NCBI GenBank assembly: GCA_003331625.1
Contig: QOPF01000006.1
Coordinates: 1-64,000, forward strand
Length of the DNA stretch: 64,000 bases
DNA from: Gammaproteobacteria bacterium
GTDB lineage: Bacteria > Pseudomonadota > Gammaproteobacteria > Magnimaribacterales > AG-339-G14
Direction of reading: 5' to 3'
Positions 34,167-43,811 of the stretch are shown here, in pieces. A model generated the notes under the pieces. It was given only the letters and a program-made list of their open reading frames with translations, was not told where the DNA came from and made no database searches. Position 1 is the first letter of the stretch; the number at the start of each line of letters is the position of its first letter. The position numbers and the translations under genes were made by a program.

Positions 34167-34906
34167 AAATTTACCAATCCTAAGTAACTTGCAATTGCTA
34201 AGTGAAAGCCAAAAGCAATCTCAGAATCTCTCTTTAGTTTGGAGCTAAGAAAAAACTCCACTATTCCAAGAAGTGATGCAGTAAGCAATAGAATAGGGAC
34301 TAAAGTCATTGGGATCATTAAAGTTAAAATTGGAAAAAGGATTACATCTCCTAAACCCAAGCCCTCTTTTCCTTTGAGTTTGAAAAATAACCACCTCGTT
34401 GCCAAAAGGAGAAAACCTGAAATAATTGTCACAAATACTTCGGGTAGTATCAAAAGACCCTCCGTTGCTGAAAGTATCAAAGCCAAAATAAATAATATTA
34501 AAAGCGAGTTCAAAGGAATGATTTTGTATTGATAATCTATCAAGGCAATAAATATCAAAGTTAGAGAAATAAAGCTTTTTAAAAGTATTAAAGCCCATGA
34601 GTCATTTGTAATGAAAATCAATGAAAACGAAGAAATGACCAATATTTCCGTCAAGAAGTATCTTGATGAGATTGTTGCACCACAGCATTTAGCTTTTCCT
34701 CTTAAGAATAAGTAACTCAATACAGGAATGAGGTGATACCAATCTATTTTAGTTTTACAGTGTGAGCAAAAAGAGGGTTCAGTAAAAATATTTATCTTAG
34801 ATACATAGGATTCTTTCAGAATATTTTTATTTGTAAATCGATAGATAAAACTAGCCAAGAAACTGCCTAAAATAGCCGCAAATATAATGAATAAAACTAA
34901 AGTCAT
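34142..34906 (-). CDS. gspO: Prepilin peptidase (GspO/PilD, A24 family)
   Basis: A 254-residue polytopic aspartic protease that cleaves and usually N-methylates type IV prepilins and pseudopilins. The N-terminal cytosolic loop has [31 protein letters not shown], with a zinc-type CxxC; the second pair is shifted to CC. The catalytic aspartates are in [12 protein letters not shown] and GLGLGDV. It diverges from the gspC-N operon across a 52-base promoter region and would process its GspG, I, J and K. Its 3' end overlaps pstB. Confidence 0.88.
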   Translation of the reverse strand: MTLVLFIIFAAILGSFLASFIYRFTNKNILKESYVSKINIFTEPSFCSHCKTKIDWYHLIPVLSYLFLRGKAKCCGATISSRYFLTEILVISSFSLIFITNDSWALILLKSFISLTLIFIALIDYQYKIIPLNSLLILFILALILSATEGLLILPEVFVTIISGFLLLATRWLFFKLKGKEGLGLGDVILFPILTLMIPMTLVPILLLTASLLGIVEFFLSSKLKRDSEIAFGFHLAIASYLGLVNFYPILPLI

Positions 34907-34918
34907 CTGTATAAATCT

Positions 34919-34948
34919 TTGTCAATTTGTCTCAATATGACATAAAAT
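34919..34948 (+). promoter_or_regulatory. Sigma-70-like promoter of the gsp operon
   Basis: TTGTCA (34919-34924) and TAAAAT (34943-34948) are separated by 18 bases. The predicted start of transcription falls only a few bases before the gspC ATG at 34959, and no Shine-Dalgarno is seen there, so the gspC message may be nearly leaderless. Confidence 0.42.
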
Positions 34949-34958
34949 CATTTTACAT

Positions 34959-35816
34959 ATGGTATTTAACTACTTAAAAGGTATCAATTTAGAAAGATAC
35001 AAAAGTTACTTGAATGAGAAAAACCTAAAGTTTTCTATTTCAGGAGCACTTTTGCTTATTTTTTCATTGGAATTTTCTTCCGTTTTACTTGGATTGATCT
35101 TTAATAATCAGTTAAGCACCAATAACTTTAATAACTCTTTTGCATCGAACGAATTGCCAAGAGTTATTGACAATCCATTTTCATCAGACATAGAAATAGA
35201 TGGTTTGTCCATTTATGAAAGTTTGGTGAAAGCGCCGGAAACTTCATTGTCTTTGAAGCTTTACGGCATTACTTCTTCTGATGAAGTGAAATCTGCCATT
35301 ATTGGTTTTAATCAAAACGATCAAAAAACATATCTCGTTGGCGACATGATTTCTGATAGCGTTTACTTAGATTCCATTAACAAAGATTTTATTACCATCA
35401 AAAGATCCGGAATAACTGAAAGCCTTTCTTTTTTTAAAGGTTCAGTAATTACTGGCATGGAAAGAGTTGTTCAAGGCAATACTTCTATAAATATTGCAGC
35501 AAACGAAAAGAAATCAACTATTGATAAAGAGTGGATTGAAAAACAAGAGATTGCAAAACTAATTACTTTTGCTCCCGTCTTTGACGATGGTACTTTTTCT
35601 GGACTTGAGATTAGTCCGGGAGAAAATACAGCTCTCTTTGACTCATCAGAGCTTAGACCGGGAGACATTGTTAAATCAATCAATGGTCTGTCTGTCGCAG
35701 AAATAGACCTCTCTGATCAAGATTCAATCAATTCTTTTTTCTCTGATCTTGCTTCGCTAAATCTTGATTTAATTCGAGACGATCAAGTTGTATCTGTCGA
35801 TATAAACATTAACTAA
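34959..35816 (+). CDS. gspC: Type II secretion system protein GspC
   Basis: A 285-residue inner-membrane clamp protein linking the secretin to the inner-membrane platform. It has a short cytoplasmic N-terminus, one membrane helix (about 28-50), and a homology region (about 85-150) with SLKLYGITSS...SAIIGFNQND...YLVGDMI. A C-terminal PDZ-like domain (about 200-285) has GLEISPG, LRPGDIVKSINGLSV. It opens an eleven-gene gsp operon; gspD follows after 13 bases. The N-terminal order C-D-E-F-G matches classical systems. Confidence 0.85.
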   Translation: MVFNYLKGINLERYKSYLNEKNLKFSISGALLLIFSLEFSSVLLGLIFNNQLSTNNFNNSFASNELPRVIDNPFSSDIEIDGLSIYESLVKAPETSLSLKLYGITSSDEVKSAIIGFNQNDQKTYLVGDMISDSVYLDSINKDFITIKRSGITESLSFFKGSVITGMERVVQGNTSINIAANEKKSTIDKEWIEKQEIAKLITFAPVFDDGTFSGLEISPGENTALFDSSELRPGDIVKSINGLSVAEIDLSDQDSINSFFSDLASLNLDLIRDDQVVSVDININ

Positions 35817-35829
35817 ACCTTAAAAAAAT

Positions 35830-37743
35830 ATGATTTATTCAATTTATAAGAATTGTTGCGCCTATGCGCTTATTTTGGGACTCTCATCAAGTTTGTGGTC
35901 GGTAACCATAAACATGCGCGATGCGGATATAAAATCCTTTGTCTCTGATATTTCCTCTTTGACAGGAAAGACCTTTGTTGTTGACCCCAGAGTGAAAGCA
36001 AATGTCACTGTAATATCTAGAGATGATTTGTCGATAGAGGAAGCCTATGAAGTTTTTCTTTCCGTTTTAAGCGTGCATGGTTTTACAGCTGTTGAACAAG
36101 ACAACGCGGTAAAAATAGTTCCGGCATCAATGGGCAGACAAAGCTTTACGCAAGTGGCCAAACCTTCTTCGCCTGAAGATGCTTTGGTTTCAACCATTGT
36201 CAGACCAAAACAAACTTCTGCCAATGCCTTGATTCCACTAATCCGACCGTTGATTAATTCTCAAGGACATATTGCGGTTTACACGCCTAGTAATAGTCTG
36301 ATTTTGACCGATCGAAGTGCCAACATAAAAAGAATTAAACAGCTAGTTGAAGAGTTGGATAAAAATCCAGCCGACGTGTATGAAATCGTTAAATTAAAAA
36401 ACTCTTCTTCTTCACAAATAGCAAAATTGATTGATAAAGTTTTTGCAGAGAATAGTGGTGGTATGGCTCCTAACGACTTCAATGCCTATGCAATAGAGCG
36501 AAGTAACAGTATTTTGCTTTTTGGAGACAATAAAATTGTCGAGCGTATGAAAGCAGTTGTTATAAAGCTTGATGTTAAAGATCAAGGATCGAGTTCTCTA
36601 AAAGTTGTGTACTTAAAATATGCAGACGCTAAAGAACTCGTGGAGCTTCTAAATAAAATGACGCCTAACATTGACGAGAAAAGCTCAAACAAAGGTAAAA
36701 CTTCCATCAGCGCCCATGAGGAAACCAACTCCTTAATAATTTCTGCCGAACCCGATGTCATGACATCAATAACTGGAATAATTTCCCAACTGGACATCAG
36801 AAGAGCTCAGGTATTAGTAGAAGCAATCATTGTAGAAATATCCGACAAACTTTCTAAAGATTTAGGCTTTCAACTTTTATTTTCAGGAGAAGGTTCAAAC
36901 ACTCCAATAGCTTCTCAACGTTTTGGAAATCCCACGCCAGATTTATCAGCAATTGTTGGTGGACTGGTACCTGGCGGTGGAGCTACTGCAGTGCTTTCTA
37001 CCTTATTGAGTTTAGATGGGTTTGCTGCGGGAGTAGGAAAATTTAAAAAAGGAGAAGATAGTTTCGCCGCAATTTTGAATGTCCTAGCGAAAAATAGTGA
37101 TTCAAATGTGTTGTCTACACCATCAATTCTGACAATGGATAATGAACAATCTTCTATTATTGTTGGTCAAGAAATACCTATCACCACGGGTGAATCCTTG
37201 GGAACCAATAATTCCAATCCTTTTAGAACAATTAACAGACAAGAAATTGGAATCAAATTAAGCGTCAAACCTCAAATCAATGAAGGTAATTCAATTAAAT
37301 TAGACATTCAGCAAGAAGTATCTTCTTTGTCAGGTCCTATAACAGCTGGTTCAGCTGAGATAGTCACTAATAAGAGGGCAATTGAGACAGTTGTAATGGT
37401 CGAAGACAACCAAACCATTGTCTTAGGCGGATTGATTGATGATGATATTCAAGAATCTGTTAGAAAAATTCCACTACTAGGCGATATTCCGTTACTAGGA
37501 AAAGCTTTTAGGCAGGAACAGACAACTATCAGCAAGAAAAACTTGGTTGTATTTTTAAAGCCCACCATTATTAGAAATTCCGAAGATATGCAGGCTTTAA
37601 CCAATACTAAGTATGAATATCTTCGTGCTCAGGAAATGCTAAGAGATAAAAAAGGCAAAACCTCTCCCGATTTAGATTTACTCGAAAAGATTATTTTTGA
37701 TGCCGAAGAAGAAAAAAATGCAGATGCAGAAGAAGAAGCTTAA
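35830..37743 (+). CDS. gspD: Type II secretion system secretin GspD
   Basis: A 637-residue outer-membrane channel. After a signal sequence (about 1-24) come the N0 domain (VTINMRDADIKSFVSDIS...FVVDPRVKANVTV), N1-N3 repeats with VYTPSNSLILTDRSANIKRIKQLVEELD and HEETNSLIISAEPDVM, and the secretin core with VEAIIVEIS, SNVLSTPSILTMDNEQSSIIVGQEIP, and VLGGLIDDDIQESVRKIPLLGDIPLLGKAF. No pilotin gene is adjacent; the acidic C-terminal tail (EEEKNADAEEEA) may or may not bind one. Spacing to gspE is five bases. Confidence 0.94.
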   Translation: MIYSIYKNCCAYALILGLSSSLWSVTINMRDADIKSFVSDISSLTGKTFVVDPRVKANVTVISRDDLSIEEAYEVFLSVLSVHGFTAVEQDNAVKIVPASMGRQSFTQVAKPSSPEDALVSTIVRPKQTSANALIPLIRPLINSQGHIAVYTPSNSLILTDRSANIKRIKQLVEELDKNPADVYEIVKLKNSSSSQIAKLIDKVFAENSGGMAPNDFNAYAIERSNSILLFGDNKIVERMKAVVIKLDVKDQGSSSLKVVYLKYADAKELVELLNKMTPNIDEKSSNKGKTSISAHEETNSLIISAEPDVMTSITGIISQLDIRRAQVLVEAIIVEISDKLSKDLGFQLLFSGEGSNTPIASQRFGNPTPDLSAIVGGLVPGGGATAVLSTLLSLDGFAAGVGKFKKGEDSFAAILNVLAKNSDSNVLSTPSILTMDNEQSSIIVGQEIPITTGESLGTNNSNPFRTINRQEIGIKLSVKPQINEGNSIKLDIQQEVSSLSGPITAGSAEIVTNKRAIETVVMVEDNQTIVLGGLIDDDIQESVRKIPLLGDIPLLGKAFRQEQTTISKKNLVVFLKPTIIRNSEDMQALTNTKYEYLRAQEMLRDKKGKTSPDLDLLEKIIFDAEEEKNADAEEEA

Positions 37744-37748
37744 AAAAT

Positions 37749-39116
37749 ATGTCAGCCAAAGATTTTAGTTACAAATTTTGCAAGGATAACCAACTTCTTC
37801 CTGAAGTCGGTTCCGATTCTATTAAAATTTTTCACACCGACGATGGCGATATAAATGCAATTGCTCACATTCAATCAAAATATAAATTACCTATAGAAAC
37901 TAAAAAAATTGAATTTTCTGAATTTAATAGAAAACTCTCGGAATCTTATTCAGACAATGCACAATCCTCAGAATCACTTGCTGAAAATATTCATGAAGAC
38001 GTTGATTTAGATTCCTTAGTTTTAGATTTGCCTAAAACAGAAGATTTGTTAGACGATAGTACCGATTCACCCGTAATCAGATTAATCAATGCAATTCTCT
38101 CTGAAGCTATTAAAGATGGAGCATCCGATATTCATATAGAACCTTATGAAGAAACTCTAATGATTAGATTTAGAACGGATGGCATATTGAAAGAGAAAAT
38201 TAGACCTAGTTCAAGAATTGCGCCTTTACTAAATGCTCGAATTAAAATCATGTCTAATTTAGATATAGCTGAAAGAAGAATTCCTCAAGACGGCAGGATG
38301 TCTTTAAAACTCGGAGAAAGATGGGTAGATATCAGAGTTTCAACTTTGCCATCAAGCTATGGAGAAAGAATAGTTCTTAGGCTTTTAGATAAAGCTGATT
38401 CAAGTTTAAATTTAAAAGAACTTGGTATGGGAGAAGACCTGCTAGAGAACTATAAAAGAGAATTAAAAAATAATAGTGGAATAATATTAGTTACAGGACC
38501 AACAGGTTCCGGAAAAACCACTACTTTATATTCTGGTCTTAATCATTTAAACGATCAAACAAGGAATATTTTAACGGTTGAAGACCCCATAGAATATGCA
38601 ATAGAAGGAGTAGGCCAGACGCAAGTCAATAATCGAGTTGGACTAACTTTTGAAAAAGGTTTGAGAGCTATCCTTAGACAAGATCCTGATGTTGTAATGG
38701 TTGGAGAGATCAGAGATAAGGAAACAGCCGACATTGCCATCCAAGCTAGTCTTACTGGTCACTTAGTTCTATCGACTGTCCATACAAATGATTCAATTGG
38801 CGCTATAACAAGATTAATAGACATGGGCGTTGAACCTTATTTAATCGCAAGCTCCTTAAGAATGGTTGTTGCCCAAAGATTAGTCAGAAAAGTTGATAAA
38901 GAAAGCAAAGAATTGTCGGGAAGAATTGGAATATTTGAATCCATTACTATTGACGATCAAATCAAAGAACAAATTCATAAAAGTGCTACGGAAAACGAAA
39001 TTAAGAAAACCGCTTTTTCTAATAACAAAACTTTAGAAATAGATGGTCAGGAGAAAGTAAAGGCTGGAATAACTACTGAAGATGAAATTAAAAGAGTTCT
39101 TCAAGAAAAAGATTAA
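37749..39116 (+). CDS. gspE: Type II secretion system ATPase GspE (lacks zinc element)
   Basis: A 455-residue assembly ATPase. Walker A GPTGSGKT is at 250-257, the Asp box ILTVEDPIEY, Walker B QDPDVVMVGEIRD at 311-323 and the His box LVLSTVHTNDS are intact. The N-terminal domain (1-95) that binds GspL is present but diverged. After AQRLVRKV the sequence goes straight to SGRIGIFE: the tetracysteine zinc-binding element, usually about 40 residues here, is missing, which explains the short length. It powers pseudopilus assembly. gspF follows after two bases. Confidence 0.93.
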   Translation: MSAKDFSYKFCKDNQLLPEVGSDSIKIFHTDDGDINAIAHIQSKYKLPIETKKIEFSEFNRKLSESYSDNAQSSESLAENIHEDVDLDSLVLDLPKTEDLLDDSTDSPVIRLINAILSEAIKDGASDIHIEPYEETLMIRFRTDGILKEKIRPSSRIAPLLNARIKIMSNLDIAERRIPQDGRMSLKLGERWVDIRVSTLPSSYGERIVLRLLDKADSSLNLKELGMGEDLLENYKRELKNNSGIILVTGPTGSGKTTTLYSGLNHLNDQTRNILTVEDPIEYAIEGVGQTQVNNRVGLTFEKGLRAILRQDPDVVMVGEIRDKETADIAIQASLTGHLVLSTVHTNDSIGAITRLIDMGVEPYLIASSLRMVVAQRLVRKVDKESKELSGRIGIFESITIDDQIKEQIHKSATENEIKKTAFSNNKTLEIDGQEKVKAGITTEDEIKRVLQEKD

Positions 39117-39118
39117 AA

Positions 39119-40324
39119 ATGCCAAATTTTTCATACAAAGCCCTAGATAATTTTGGAGCAACAGAAACGGGAGTTTTAATTGCAGATAATTTAAATGAAG
39201 CTCAAGAAGAATTAAAAAATAGACGTCTGATACCAATCTCAGTAAGAGAGGCTAGAAATAATTTTAATATTTCACTATTTAAAAAGATTTCTTCTTCAAA
39301 GCTCAGTTTAATTACGCGTCAACTTTCTACCCTTATTAATGGAGGCATTCCAGTTGATCAGGCTCTAGATTCTGTTTCTAAACAAATGGATTCACCATTC
39401 ATTAAAGGCAAACTTTTAAATATTTCTAATAAAGTTAAATCAGGTTTCAAACTTTCAGAGTCATTAGAAGATCATCCAGAAAGTTTCGATCGCCTTTATT
39501 GTTCGTTAGTTAGAGCTGGAGAAACGTCGGGGGACTTGGGAGCAGTATTAGAAAAAACTTCAGATTTTCTAGAGAGAAAATCAAAGATTACTCAAGATAT
39601 CATTGGCGCTCTTGTCTATCCCTTTGTCTTATTCTCTATAGCGATTGTTGTAATCGTTTTGCTTCTATCATTTGTTGTTCCAGAGGTTGTAAGTCAATTT
39701 TCATCATTAAATAGGGACTTACCATTTATAACTAAGGCTCTCTTATTTTTATCATCGGTATTTACTAGCTATATTTTTTATTCAGTTCTCTTACTAAGTG
39801 GAATTGCAGCTTTTGTTTCAATAAGAATTATCGGCTATGAAAAATTTAAATCTAAACTGGATAGATTTTTATTATCAACTCCGATTATAAAAAACTCTTT
39901 AATTGATTCGGATTTATCAAGATTTACAAATTCTTTGAGTATCCTTAGGACAAGTAATATCTCCATCATAAATGCCTTGGAAATTTCAGCGGAAACAATC
40001 TCCAATAGTTATCTGCGCCAACAAATAAAGTCTATTACAAACAAAGTGGCTGAAGGAGAAACTCTTGCAGCTAGTTTGAGTAAAATTAATGCTATCCCCG
40101 CTTTAGTGACACAAATGATAGAAAATGGCGAAAGATCTGGACGACTAGAAGAAATGTTGGAAAAAGTTTCAACATATTTAGAAAATAAATTTCAAAACTC
40201 TACAAAAATAACTATGAATTTACTCGAACCTTTAATTGTTGTTTTTTTAGGACTTTTTGTAGCGCTTATCGTGTTGGCAATACTGTTACCATTGATACAA
40301 CTAAACACATTAACTATTAACTAA
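39119..40324 (+). CDS. gspF: Type II secretion system inner-membrane protein GspF
   Basis: A 401-residue polytopic platform protein. It has N-terminal FSYKALDNFGATETGVL, LITRQLSTLINGGIPVDQALDSVSKQ, and two related cytoplasmic helical domains separated by a membrane pair (about 165-225). The second repeat has LSRFTNSLSILRTSNISIINALEIS and VTQMIENGERSGRLEEML, and the last helix closes the protein. It connects GspE to the pseudopilus. Four bases separate it from gspG. Confidence 0.93.
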   Translation: MPNFSYKALDNFGATETGVLIADNLNEAQEELKNRRLIPISVREARNNFNISLFKKISSSKLSLITRQLSTLINGGIPVDQALDSVSKQMDSPFIKGKLLNISNKVKSGFKLSESLEDHPESFDRLYCSLVRAGETSGDLGAVLEKTSDFLERKSKITQDIIGALVYPFVLFSIAIVVIVLLLSFVVPEVVSQFSSLNRDLPFITKALLFLSSVFTSYIFYSVLLLSGIAAFVSIRIIGYEKFKSKLDRFLLSTPIIKNSLIDSDLSRFTNSLSILRTSNISIINALEISAETISNSYLRQQIKSITNKVAEGETLAASLSKINAIPALVTQMIENGERSGRLEEMLEKVSTYLENKFQNSTKITMNLLEPLIVVFLGLFVALIVLAILLPLIQLNTLTIN

Positions 40325-40328
40325 GATT

Positions 40329-40763
40329 ATGAAAAAAAACTTAACAAAAAAATTAAAAGGTTTCAGCTTGATTGAAATCCTTGTGGTGCTAATGATAATT
40401 GGTTTGCTTACAGCAGTTGTGGCTATCAATGTTTTGCCTAGTCAGGACAGAGCAAGAGCCGATAAAGCGTTAGCTGATATTAGAATTTACGAACAAGCTT
40501 TAGAACTTTATCGTCTTGATATGTTCTCTTATCCAACCAATGATGAGGGTTTAAAAGCTTTAATTGAAGCACCTTCTAATCATCGATTTAAAAATAGATA
40601 CAGACAGGGCGGTTATATAAGAAAACTAGAAAAAGACCCTTGGGGAAATGATTACCAATACAAAAGACCTGGAGATAATGGCCAAGTAGATTTATTTTCT
40701 TTTGGAGCAGATGGTCAGCAAGGTGGTGAAGGAATGGATCAAGATATAGGAAATTGGAACTAA
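40329..40763 (+). CDS. gspG: Major pseudopilin GspG
   Basis: A 144-residue type II secretion major pseudopilin. A basic leader (KKNLTKKLKG) is cut before FSLIEILVVLMIIGLL, with the essential Glu5. The globular part has ALELYRLDMFSYPTNDEGLKALIEAP and DPWGNDYQYKRPGDNGQVDLFSFGADGQQGGEG, the calcium-binding C-terminal loop of GspG. It is processed by the divergently encoded prepilin peptidase. Its TAA shares its last base with the gspI ATG. Confidence 0.94.
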   Translation: MKKNLTKKLKGFSLIEILVVLMIIGLLTAVVAINVLPSQDRARADKALADIRIYEQALELYRLDMFSYPTNDEGLKALIEAPSNHRFKNRYRQGGYIRKLEKDPWGNDYQYKRPGDNGQVDLFSFGADGQQGGEGMDQDIGNWN

Positions 40764-41116
40764 TGAAAGGCTTTACATTGGTTGAAGTATTGGTTTCGTT
40801 ATTCATCCTATCGTTGGTAGCAGTAACTGGAATTACTTCAATCTCATACAGCACAAAGACTATTTCTTCTTTAAGCGATGATTTTTATCGAGCAACTTTA
40901 GCTGAAAATATAATTATCAAATCATATTTTGATGAAAACTTTTTGACTAATAATCTTTTATCTCAGAGAGAGACATTCATGGGATATCCATATATTTGGA
41001 ACAGAAAAATCTCTGTAGATCCAAATCAAAACTCTTTAAATATCGAGGTTGAAGTTATTTCCGAGGTAACTTCTAAAACTTCAAAATTAGAAATTTATAA
41101 AGCAATCAATGACTAA
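40763..41116 (+). CDS. gspI: Minor pseudopilin GspI
   Basis: A 117-residue minor pseudopilin. The very short leader MKG precedes FTLVEVLVSLFILSLVAVTGI with Glu5 after cleavage, the hallmark of GspI, and the start at 40763 overlaps the gspG stop by one base. The globular part (SDDFYRATLAENIIIKSYFDE) fits the AxNxxx-like GspI core. It would form the pseudopilus tip with GspJ and GspK. gspH, which usually lies between gspG and gspI, is absent. Confidence 0.83.
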   Translation: MKGFTLVEVLVSLFILSLVAVTGITSISYSTKTISSLSDDFYRATLAENIIIKSYFDENFLTNNLLSQRETFMGYPYIWNRKISVDPNQNSLNIEVEVISEVTSKTSKLEIYKAIND

Positions 41117-41717
41117 TTTAAAAGGTTACACCTTAGTTGAGGTTTTAATAGTAATGTCGTTATTTTCTTTGATAAGTTTACTTTCACTATCTTTTTTAAA
41201 TACCTCAGTCTCATCTTCAATAGGAATTACCTCAAAATCAAAACTTTTGAATCAACTTTCTGTTTTTAGCGAAGTATTAGAAGATGATTTATTCCATGTT
41301 GCCAAGCAATTTCCTCGATCCGACGAAACCAATCAGTTTCCAAGTTTTTTTAAATTAAATAATAATTTTCAAGAAGGTGAGGCTATTCTTGAATTTGTGA
41401 GAAGCTCTTCTTCAGATGGCATAGATGAACTAGGAGCCATAAACAAGGTTATGTATAAGGTGGAAGATAATATTTTATACAGAAATTTTTCACCGTATTT
41501 AAATGCACCCTATGAAAAGCAAGCATTAGCATTAATATCCGATCTTGAAGAATTGGAAATCAAAGTTTTATTTGATAGAAATGAATATCTTACTTGGCCA
41601 CCATTTAATGAAGCAGATTTAAAAATTTACCCAACATTGATGGAAATAAACATTAAATTTAGCGACGGAAACTTCGAAAAAATATTGTTCATAAGTGGAG
41701 ATGATTTTGTTGGATAA
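41109..41717 (+). CDS. gspJ: Minor pseudopilin GspJ
   Basis: A 202-residue minor pseudopilin with leader MTNLKG followed by YTLVEVLIVMSLFSLISLLSL. Downstream LNQLSVFSEVLEDDLFHVAKQFPRSDE resembles the GspJ arginine/aspartate-rich region, and RSSSSDGI...VMYKVEDNILYRNFSPYLNAP the beta-rich core. It starts eight bases before the gspI stop. It belongs to the I-J-K tip complex that starts pseudopilus assembly. Confidence 0.84.
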   Translation: MTNLKGYTLVEVLIVMSLFSLISLLSLSFLNTSVSSSIGITSKSKLLNQLSVFSEVLEDDLFHVAKQFPRSDETNQFPSFFKLNNNFQEGEAILEFVRSSSSDGIDELGAINKVMYKVEDNILYRNFSPYLNAPYEKQALALISDLEELEIKVLFDRNEYLTWPPFNEADLKIYPTLMEINIKFSDGNFEKILFISGDDFVG

Positions 41718-42687
41718 AAAATTCAAGGGCGCTGCTTTAATAATGGCTCTCTTTGTAACAGCGATTATTGCTTCCATTAGTGCGGGACTTTTTTCAATGG
41801 TTTCAATGAATATTGAGAATGAAAAAAATATGCTCAGTGAACAGCAGGCAATTGTTACAACCTTAAGTTTAGAGTCATTTACAAAAAAATATTTAACTCA
41901 GAAAGAAAACAGAACTAATTTAGTCCTAACCGCAAATAACTTTAATCAAAAAAGCCCAATTAATTTACCCTTGGAAAGAGGAAATTTAGAAGCAAATATC
42001 GTCGATATGGGCCAATGCTTTAATTTAAATTCTTTAATTCTAATTTCTGCTACTGGTGAAGAAATTGCTAATACAGATAATTTAGATTTCTTTAAAAATC
42101 TCATGAAAAGTTTATTTATAGAAGAACAAAAAATTGAAGAGATTACTCCTGCGATAGTTGATTGGTTAGATAAAGATTCCTTTCCTGATACTTATTTGGG
42201 TGTTGAAGATGATTTTTACAAAAACGAAAAAATTTCAAGACTTTCTTCAAATCAATTCTTCTATGACATAACTGAATTACGAGATATTAAGGGAGTCACA
42301 GAAGAAATTTTTCAGAAGCTTAAACCTTATGTTTGCGTAATTAATTCTTTAAATACCAAGATTAATATTAATTCTCTCAATCCTTTTTATCCAAACATTT
42401 TAGTTGCTTTAAGTTCAAATACTCTTAGTGATCTAGAAGCAAGAAATATTCTCAATAACAAGCCTTTAGCAGGATATTCATCTGTAACTAATTTTCTTAA
42501 TTTGCCTGAAATTAAGACTTCTTTTTCAAGTAAGTTTTCAAAAGCAAATTTGGTTTTAGAAACTAATTACTTTATTTTGAATACAAATATAAAAATAGAC
42601 GATAAAGATTTTCATATAAAAAGTCATATTTATTATTCTAATGAGTCTCCAAAAGTCATTCGAAGAAAGTTAGGAGAATACTTGTGA
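41695..42687 (+). CDS. gspK: Minor pseudopilin GspK
   Basis: A 330-residue minor pseudopilin, the large tip subunit. A short leader with DKKFKG precedes AALIMALFVTAIIASISAGLFS; the usual Glu5 is absent, as in other GspK proteins. The alpha domain contains DMGQCFNLNSL, ITPAIVDWLDKDSFPDTYLGVEDDFY and FYDITELRDIKGVTEEIFQKLKPYVCV, the conserved GspK landmarks. The start overlaps gspJ by 23 bases; ATGs at 41695 and 41701 and TTGs following are possible starts. Confidence 0.86.
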   Translation: MEMILLDKKFKGAALIMALFVTAIIASISAGLFSMVSMNIENEKNMLSEQQAIVTTLSLESFTKKYLTQKENRTNLVLTANNFNQKSPINLPLERGNLEANIVDMGQCFNLNSLILISATGEEIANTDNLDFFKNLMKSLFIEEQKIEEITPAIVDWLDKDSFPDTYLGVEDDFYKNEKISRLSSNQFFYDITELRDIKGVTEEIFQKLKPYVCVINSLNTKININSLNPFYPNILVALSSNTLSDLEARNILNNKPLAGYSSVTNFLNLPEIKTSFSSKFSKANLVLETNYFILNTNIKIDDKDFHIKSHIYYSNESPKVIRRKLGEYL

Positions 42688-43811
42688 GTAGTAAAAAGAT
42701 AAATTTTTACGATGAAAATTTTAAAATAATTCATTCAACGGAAGTCGAATTAGGAAAAAAATCTACAGAATTGCTTGGAGACAAAGACGATATAGCTATA
42801 CTTCTTTCAACCGACTTTTCTTTCTATAAGTTTGATCTCCCAAAAACATCTCAAAGAAATTTAAATAAGGCCATCCCTTTTATGTTGGGGGAAGAACTTT
42901 TAGGTGATATTAAAGATTATTTTTGGATTCACGATTCTAGCAATGGAATAGTAGGAACAATTGAGCATGAGAATATTAAATCTATAAAAAATAGTTTAAA
43001 GCATGATGAAAGCATATTAATTCCTATTCAAGCATTATCTAGTTCGAAACAAAACTTGTTAGTTATTTTTCAAGATAAAGCTTTTATTTCTTTAAAAGAT
43101 AATTGGTTCTGGCTAGCGGATAGTAAATCCATCACTAACACTTTGGATTTAATTATTTCAAGATATGAAATAAACAATCTTGAAATTTGGTCTGTAAAAA
43201 AAGATATTCAATTACCTCAACTTACAATTGATTTGGAAACAAAGACATTTTCTTCAGAGTTAGAATTGCTGAAGAGTTTTGCTGAAATACTAAACCTTCA
43301 CAAGCCTTTTAATTTTTTTGTTAAAGAATATGAAAAAAAAATAGATTGGTTCTCTTTATTTTCTAGATATAAATTTTATGTTTATTCTGCTTTAGGTCTT
43401 TTTGCTATTTTTTTTGCTTCAGCAGTTATTCAATTTTCTTATTTAAGTATTTCAAATAATCTTCTCAAAGATAAAATAATGGATACCTTTAAAGAAAAAT
43501 TTCCATCTGAAACACTTGAGTCAGATCTCATCAGCCAGGTAAACGGTTTAATCAATCAGGGCCAAATAGACTATTCAGCTTTAAATGCTATTAGTATTAT
43601 TTCGGATGCAGTTAGCAGCAGTGAAAATATAATTTTAGTATCAATTGGCTATGAACAAACAAGATTTATAATTGAAGTCCAGACGAATTCTTATGATCAG
43701 CTGCAAGACTACGTAGATTTAGTAAATTCATTAGGTCTGGAAGTAAATTTAGGGGCTTCAAGAAGAGTGAATAATTTTATTCAAGGAGAAATAAGCATCA
43801 ATGGTTTTTAA
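42684..43811 (+). CDS. gspL: Type II secretion system protein GspL
   Basis: A 375-residue bitopic protein beginning at GTG (TTGTGAG, overlapping the gspK stop by four bases). The N-terminal 225 residues form the cytoplasmic actin-like domain that binds GspE (LPKTSQRNLNKAIPFMLGEELLGD). A single membrane helix (about 228-252) and a ferredoxin-like periplasmic end follow. It recruits GspE to the membrane with GspM. Sequence conservation is low, so the call rests on architecture and operon position. Confidence 0.82.
   Translation: MSSKKINFYDENFKIIHSTEVELGKKSTELLGDKDDIAILLSTDFSFYKFDLPKTSQRNLNKAIPFMLGEELLGDIKDYFWIHDSSNGIVGTIEHENIKSIKNSLKHDESILIPIQALSSSKQNLLVIFQDKAFISLKDNWFWLADSKSITNTLDLIISRYEINNLEIWSVKKDIQLPQLTIDLETKTFSSELELLKSFAEILNLHKPFNFFVKEYEKKIDWFSLFSRYKFYVYSALGLFAIFFASAVIQFSYLSISNNLLKDKIMDTFKEKFPSETLESDLISQVNGLINQGQIDYSALNAISIISDAVSSSENIILVSIGYEQTRFIIEVQTNSYDQLQDYVDLVNSLGLEVNLGASRRVNNFIQGEISINGF

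Noticed and set aside
34919-34948. Pho box before gspC (TTGTCAA, TCTCAAT)
   Set aside because: Only one half-site is good; the sequence is explained better as an ordinary -35/-10 promoter.
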